Assembly (NCBI GenBank): GCA_030630685.1
Contig: DAOVMN010000084.1
Coordinates: forward strand, 1 to 8,170
Source of the DNA: Thermoplasmata archaeon
Lineage (GTDB): Archaea; Thermoplasmatota; DAOVMN01
Reading direction: 5' to 3'
DNA length: 8,170 bases
Positions 1 to 6,900 of the stretch are shown piece by piece. How positions within the stretch are numbered: the first letter of the stretch is position 1; every line of letters starts with the position of its first letter. Both the position numbers and the translations under genes were made by a program. A model generated the notes under the pieces. It had not been told where the DNA came from and made no database searches. It saw only the letters and a program-made list of their open reading frames with translations.

Positions 1-2
1 CG

Positions 3-902
3 CCCACGCATGACAGTCTAGAGATCATCGGGGCCGAGGGAATCGACACACCTCCGTTCATGCTCGAATTCACACCTTCGCTCCTTTTGAACGGCCAGGA
101 GGTTGCCGCGTCAGATACGGAGTTCGTTACAGGCGAGGGCCTTACCCTCCAGTTGACATTCGATTCCCCATGGGATGAGGAGACCATCGGGGCCACGAGC
201 ATCGCGGGAATAAACGCTTCCCTCACCATTGACGTGGGCAAGATGACCAAGGCCATGCTGGATAACAGGTTCGCTTCATACGGCTATATGGCCAATGCCA
301 CGGATTCAGAGGCAACGGACGGCGCACTCGTCATGGCGTCCAGCCTCTTGTTCTACTGGACCGCACAGAACTACGACGGCGAGGCGGACGACATCCTGGC
401 TCAATGGTGGCGCCCGTCGCCTGCCGCGGTCATTGCACACAGCGGGAACGTCTTCAGTTTCGGCACGCCCCTCTTCGCCGCCCCGCAGTTCTCCCTGGAC
501 TTCCTCAGGGACCCGGTGGCAGTCAGTTTCAGGCCGGAGCAGGGTTCTCCCGAGGAGGCCGCGGTGAGGTTCGTCACCGATACAGGTCTTTTCTCCTCGT
601 ACATCGAGACCATGGTCGGCACCCTGGTGTTCAACACCACAAGGAGTTCCAGCTTCGAGGACATAAAGTCAGAAGCCGAGATGCGTGAGATCCCGCTAGT
701 GGGATTCACATCAGACAACTATCTTTCTAACCTGCACAATGTTACCATCCCATCCGCTCTTTTAGCCTATATCGAGGCGGCGCTCGCGCTAGGTTACGAA
801 GTGAATGTCATTGCGGTGGGCATAAACATCGGAGACGTGTTCTACTTCGCCCTACAAATAATCGATCCCGAGACCGGATCTGTGGCGAACATCGTTTTTT
901 CC
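3..902 (+). other. N-terminal region resembling a transglutaminase-associated segment
   Basis: Residues 1-300 of the visible protein. It opens with a PPFMLEFTPSLLLNGQEVAA stretch and continues through LTLQLTFDSPW, SLTIDVGKMTK, RPSPAAVIAH, FGTPLFAAP, FSSYIETMVG, IPLVGFTSDN and IDPETGS (residues 287-293). From memory, this order of motifs resembles the region between a transglutaminase-like domain and the downstream part of large bacterial RHS/transglutaminase surface proteins, which carry a 'P.L.LNG..VA.G' strand, a 'FG.P' motif, a 'G..SalE' motif and a 'DP.TG.g' motif. If so, the catalytic transglutaminase-like domain lies just upstream of the window. No Cys/His/Asp catalytic triad is visible here. 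The identification rests on motif order and is not verified by alignment. Confidence 0.5.
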
Positions 903-3900
903 ACAATAGCTCTCCACGGCCTGTGGGACTGGCTCAAGAGAAAGGCCTACTGGGTCGGACGAGTGGGCCTCGAGGTCTGGAATTTTATCAAATACATCGG
1001 CAAACTCGCCTGGGATGTCGGCATCGGAACGGTAAAGGACCTATACTACAAGGCCAAGAATGAGATCACGAGCCTCATAGGGTTCGTGAGGGCGCTCTGG
1101 CGTGGAGATGCCGATGCACTGAAGAAGCTTCTAACCCTGATCAGGGACTCCTTGGAGGTGATCGGAGAGGTATTTGGTGTGATTGGAGATGTAATCGGGG
1201 TTCCTATAGATTTGATACCCACTATCCTTTCTACGACCATCAACATTATAGTATATGTATTCTGCCTCCTGAGCGCCTCGGGAACCGCTGCGGCTATCGC
1301 AACCTATATCTGGTGTGCCATAAGGGTATTCGTGGATATCGTGCTTGGAATGTACTGCGGCGATCTCGTTGGTTTGCTGGTAGATGCGATCGTGGGTACC
1401 GCTGCTGTGGCGGCTCTTACGGGCGCAACCGCAGGCGCGGGCGTCGCCGCAGCCCCCCTGATCTACAGGGTCTGTTATTATGCCGGAAGGTGGCTTGCAA
1501 ATAAACTCGTATGCGGCATTGTCTCAGAGCTTGCGAGCTATGTCATGGACAAGGCCCGCACCTGCGATATCAGGGTCAGGGCAAAGCTGCGGGCGGAGAA
1601 GATATCGGAGCCCGATGTGGATCCATGTAAATACAGGCTCAAGGCCGAGGTCTACAATCTCGGAACGCTTCCTGCCAAGCAGGTGGATGTAAATCTTACA
1701 GAGAACGGCAACCAGATAGCGAGCGATACGATACCAGTTCTAAATCCGGTGGAGTACGTCAGCGAACCCTGGAAGAAGGAGTACACCGTTACCGTTCCGA
1801 AGGACCAGGTCAGGCAGTACGAACTCGAGGTCATCGACAGGAAGGGATGCCTCCCGTGGAGGGTTTTGAACCAGGATGACCGTTCCAGGCACAAAGTGCG
1901 CATAGACCTCGAATGTGAGGTGAACTGCTCCCAGATCAATCCGGTGACCGGCCAGTGCTGCGATCAGCTTTGCAATACCACGAATGAAACCTATGATGAG
2001 CTCAAGTGCAAGTGCTGCATCGATCCCGATTTAGAGGAATGCAAGGAAGAGGAGTGCAAAAACCTGACAGGCCTGGCGCGGGTATGCTGCCTGGACCCAT
2101 ACTCTCCAAAATGCGATCCCTGCCAGGATCCAAAGGACTGCCCGCCCTACAGCCCGGACGATGTCTACGTACTCGGCGGAGAGGTGGTCAACCTGACCGG
2201 TGAGGGGGTGCCGGGCGCTGTGGTGGGAATCGTGAACAAGGGGTTCCCTGAGGAGATGATGACCCTTGTCAACCAGACGGGCCACGAGGCACGGTACATA
2301 GACCTCGCCACGATACCTGTCAACGATCTCTACGATCTGAAGGCACTCATCGTCCCCTCGGGCGGCCTTTACGATGTATCGGACCCGTTGGGAGCATCGG
2401 AGATCATTTCCCTGAAAATCAGATTGTTCCTTGAGCACGGTGGGAATCTTATCGTGTTCACGCAGCAGTACGGCTATGAATGGTCCGCGATACCGGGCGG
2501 GCTTACGGGATACGGTTATCAGGAGGACCAGAACTGCCTCCTTGGCTCGGTTTACATAGAGAACTACCGACCGGTCTTCTCATCGATCTCCGAGACCAAG
2601 ACTCCTAACGCCGATGGTGCGGTCTTCCTGAACCTCAACGTGGACGGCTTCTTCCTGGATTATCCCGCAAATGCCACCGTTCTTTTGACAAGGGATGCCA
2701 ACAAGATGCCGGCCATGCTCGCCTATCCCTGGGCCAACGGCCACATACTCGCGACCACCATGTATCCTGATTTTGCCTATGTTTTCGGCTCAGGCACCGA
2801 TGATGAGATTATTCTCCTGAAGGACATGATCGACTATATGACCCTGCCCGACCCGGAGAACGTGGAGACCTACATCCCGGAGGAGGAAAAGATCGAGGTG
2901 CAGGTGGATTCACAGGGCATGGAGCGGGAATATCTGCTCGTCATCTGCCCCAAGGGATTGGTCATCGACACCATCAGAGCCGAGAACGGCGTGTTCCCCG
3001 ACCTGGATCGGTCCGAACTTCCGGACATCAACGGGATATACCGCATCGACTATATCGGTGCGGACAACGGATTCCACAACATCACGGTCATGACCGATGT
3101 TGACGCCTTCGCAATCAGCGATTTCAACGAGACCCTCAGGAAACAGATCCCCAAGGGCGTGGACTTCTGGGTCCTGTTCGACAAGAACTACTACTATGTG
3201 ACCGGGTCCTACGGGAGCGATACCGATGCCGGCGGAGAGCCCGGATTCGTGACCTTCTTCATCCACAACCACCAGGATACCTGGTTCAACGGGAGCGTAA
3301 AGTTCGGCGTGTGGGGAATGTTTCACATCCTCGGGTGGGGCTACGGCACCCGCGGCTGTTGGCATGAGGTCAATGTCAATGTCCCGCCCCATGAATACCG
3401 GGAATATACAGAAAGGTTCGCAACATCTCAATGGGATGCCAAAACCTACTCGTATCTATACGACGGGCCGAGCTGGACCGGGAAACAGATCGCGTTCATG
3501 GAAAGGAGATACGGCGTCCTGAAAGGCCAGTCATCACTGATAAACATCGATACCGACAAGGATGACTACGCCGGCAGGGAGAACATAACCATCAGCGCGA
3601 GCGTTTACAATCCCAATCAGTACGAGATCGCACACACGGTGAGGGTGACGATCATGGACGGCCTTCAGCGAAAAAAATACGGCACGGCACAGGCAACGCT
3701 GACCGTGGGAGGACTTGAAAGCGGATCGACCTCACTGACGCTTCAGGCACCATCTGAATTCGGCACCTACATTATCGAGGCCAAGTGCTACATGGGCTCC
3801 AGGCTCTCATCAACAGACAGGAAGTTCATCGAGGTTGGGCCAAAACTCATCGTGGATGATGTGACATGGCCCTCGCCGATCATCCCGGAGGAGGATAACA

Positions 3901-6900
3901 CCTTCATTTTCCGTATCTCCAATGAAGGGCCGATCGCGAGCCTCAACTCCTCTATCGAAATATCGTTCCATTCCCCCTCCGGGGATATGATCTATTACGG
4001 CAATATGAGCTTCGATGTCGGCGCAGGGGCATCGACGGATGTGGGCTTTGACGTTCCCGTACCGGTACCGGTTTTCGGCATATACTACCTGAACTACACG
4101 GTCTCTTACGGCGTGAGATCCATTTCAGGCAGGATCGAACTGCCCAATCTCTATCTTATCACCATGGAACTTGACAGGGCATCATACCGCATTAGGGAGG
4201 AGATGAATTACTGGCTTAACATCACCAATACCGGCGAGTTCAGGCAGGACCCGATAGTCAATGTTACGCTCCCGGAAACAGGAGAGAATCAACAGTTCAC
4301 ACCCCGGCTCGATCCCTCCGGAGCCTCGACCCACACCGGGACATTCACGCTGCCCGATATCCTGGATCCCGGCATGCACCTCATAAACCTCAGCGTCAAA
4401 CAGAACTCCACGGCCTATCACGAGTTCCAGTACTCCATCCCGTCCCCGGTACTGCAGCTCTATCTCGAAAACACCACTTTCGAGCTTGATGACGGGCTCG
4501 AACTCATGTTGAGGAACGACGGGGGTGTTGACACGGATTATTCCCTTAACATCGATACATTCGATCCTCACTACACCAGGTATTACAGAACGACGGAGAA
4601 TGGAACCATCCTTGCGGGTGATAACCTTACCTTCTCGTATGCAATATTCGACCAGGCCCTCTCCGGAGATTATTTTATGCTCTTGTGGGCCCGGGATTCC
4701 CGGAATGGGGATGTGGTGCAGATGTCCAGAACCCTGGTGATCGACGGTCTCGAGGCAGTCATCGAGGCCGTGACGAACCAGACAATCTACTACATTGCCG
4801 ACGGGATATCCATAGGCATCAATCTGACGAACCTTGGAAAGGAAATAGTCAACGGCACACTGAGGCTCGAGATGTTCTCCTCCGATCTCCAGATGGAGGA
4901 GGGGGAGAGCCCCTGGTACAGCACTTTACACAGGTACAGGCTTCCGCTCATGATCAACACCACGGGTATGAACATGACAGATATCGAAATTGTGGCATCA
5001 TTGAACTTCACGGATGTACTGAACAGCATCGGGGTCTACGATAAGGCATTTGACGAAGATTCGATTATTCTGGTGGAGTACGACTCCATCGGACGGATCA
5101 GGTGGCCGGTATCTGTCGATATTCAGACAGGCTCACCCCTTGATATCGACCTGTTTTTTGACACCTATTCTCCAAAGCCGAGAATGCTGTACCTCGTGGG
5201 CGGTCGAACGGACTACGATCTCGACACCAGGGTAGGGGCGTGGGTGGATTCCGTGACCCGGGTCCGGCACGATTCGGCGGAGGCATCCACCATCATGGAC
5301 AGTCTCAGAGACTACGACATCATAATATACGACGGGATGCAGAGCATGTCCGAGTTCGACATGAACCTTGCAGGGACGCATGAGAAAATATTGGACTATG
5401 TAAGATCGGGCGGGATGTTCGTATTCATGTGCCCGAATATCAATATGGACATCTTCGGCGTCCATCATGTGAGCGGCTGGAGGAACGACAATGTGAAGAT
5501 AGTCGATCAGGACCATCCCCTGTCATACCTCCGGAGCGGCGAGTCCCCGAATTACTGGTCTGCCTCGGAGACCAATGGCTACTGGACAAACTGGGAGGAC
5601 GATGGTTTCCATCTTATTTTTGCGGACACCTCCAACCCGGAGAACTATGGCGTCACCCTCGAGAAGAAGATGGGAAGGGGTACCTTGATCCTGGACGCTC
5701 ATGAGCCGGGCTATCCGGCGAACACCGCAGGGAACTGGAAGGCCAGGAACCTGATACATTATGCGACGCAGTTTGCCGCCTATACAAACAGGGTCTACGA
5801 TCCGGTGCACAATGCACAGGCCAGGCTGTCCTGGCTCATGAACGGCACCACCCATGAGAACGAGACGCGATATTATTCCATCTACTTCAATGTGGTCAAG
5901 GGCGATAGAATCGAGGAGGAATACGAAAAAGAGGAATATCCTTTCAGAGACGTGCATGTCCTCGACGATCATGTGAACGCCACGGAGGAGGTCCAGATCA
6001 CCTTCCGATATCGGGAAGAGACAGATTATACCGAGTATTTCCTTTTTTACAGCTTCGACAGCAGCGGCACTTTGGAGGACGGGAACTGGTCCTGTGCCGA
6101 CATAATCGAGGCAGGGAAGGAGGACCCCGCCACCGCAGGCTGGAGCAAGGGTTACTGGTGGGAGTATACCTACGGCCTGAAACCAGTGGCTGAAAATCTT
6201 GGTGCCTATGACTCGGCGCACAGCGGATACGCCTCCTACGGTTCGAGCATGCCGCCGAATGGATTCTATGGGAACGACATACTGTTCTTCGATGGATACC
6301 GTTACAACACCTATGTGTGTACGGTGGAATGGGCTGCGGCAGCCGGACACATGGTCATCGTTGATTACTACACCTTCAGCAACGTACTCGTGGATGTGAA
6401 GCACGCGGGCATCAAGTCATTCAGTTCCCGGGGCTATTCATCCAACTTTATCTATTACGGCGGCGGCGTGATAGTGGACGGGGACCAGGACAACGACGGA
6501 TACCTAAGCTACGACTGGAGATATTATTCCGATACCGCTAAGCAGGACCTTGCCGCACATTTCAGGGACCTATACGATTCTGTCTTCATATTCAAGGCCA
6601 TTTTACCGAAGGCGGGGAAAACCACAACCGCCTACTTCCTCGTATCCGCGTATGATTCATTGAATAACACATTCGACAACTCTTCCATCTATTCCTATTA
6701 TGTGGACGGGGATGTGCCCATCATGTTCAACATCACGGACCTTTCGATGGGACCCGAGCTCTATGTGGCCGATCCGCTGGACCTGCGGGCTGAGGTGAAT
6801 GACATTGGGCAGGTGGATACTGTGACCGTCCATTACACCTACGACGATCCCGGGAGGGAAGGTGCGGTCTGGGAAGAGATGGAGATGGAAGGGAGCGAGC

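Noticed and set aside
1221..1480. A separate small membrane-protein gene
   Set aside because: The hydrophobic stretches are in frame with the giant gene, with no stop, start signal or gap around them.
1914..2141. Zinc-finger or ferredoxin-type cluster
   Set aside because: The spacing does not fit C-x2-C-x2-C-x3-C or paired CxxC zinc sites, and the protein appears exported, where disulphides are more likely.
4061..4072. Perfect 12-base palindrome ACCGGTACCGGT, a possible operator or hairpin
   Set aside because: It arises from repeated GTA CCG codons for a Val-Pro-Val-Pro-Val strand inside the gene; there is no intergenic context.
5523..6404. Long minus-strand open frame of 293 codons, and other minus-strand frames in the same phase (2031-2438, 2910-3431, 4182-4571, 5133-5516, 6657-7238, 7380-7787)
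   Set aside because: All are codon-aligned antisense to the real gene. Antisense stops there would need TTA, CTA or TCA codons in the sense gene, which are rare, so long open antisense frames arise as a by-product. Their translations show no recognisable domain.
6483..6515. Dockerin domain suggesting a cellulosome-like system
   Set aside because: Only one loop is present, its final ligand position is not canonical, and no second dockerin repeat or cohesin-like domain is visible.
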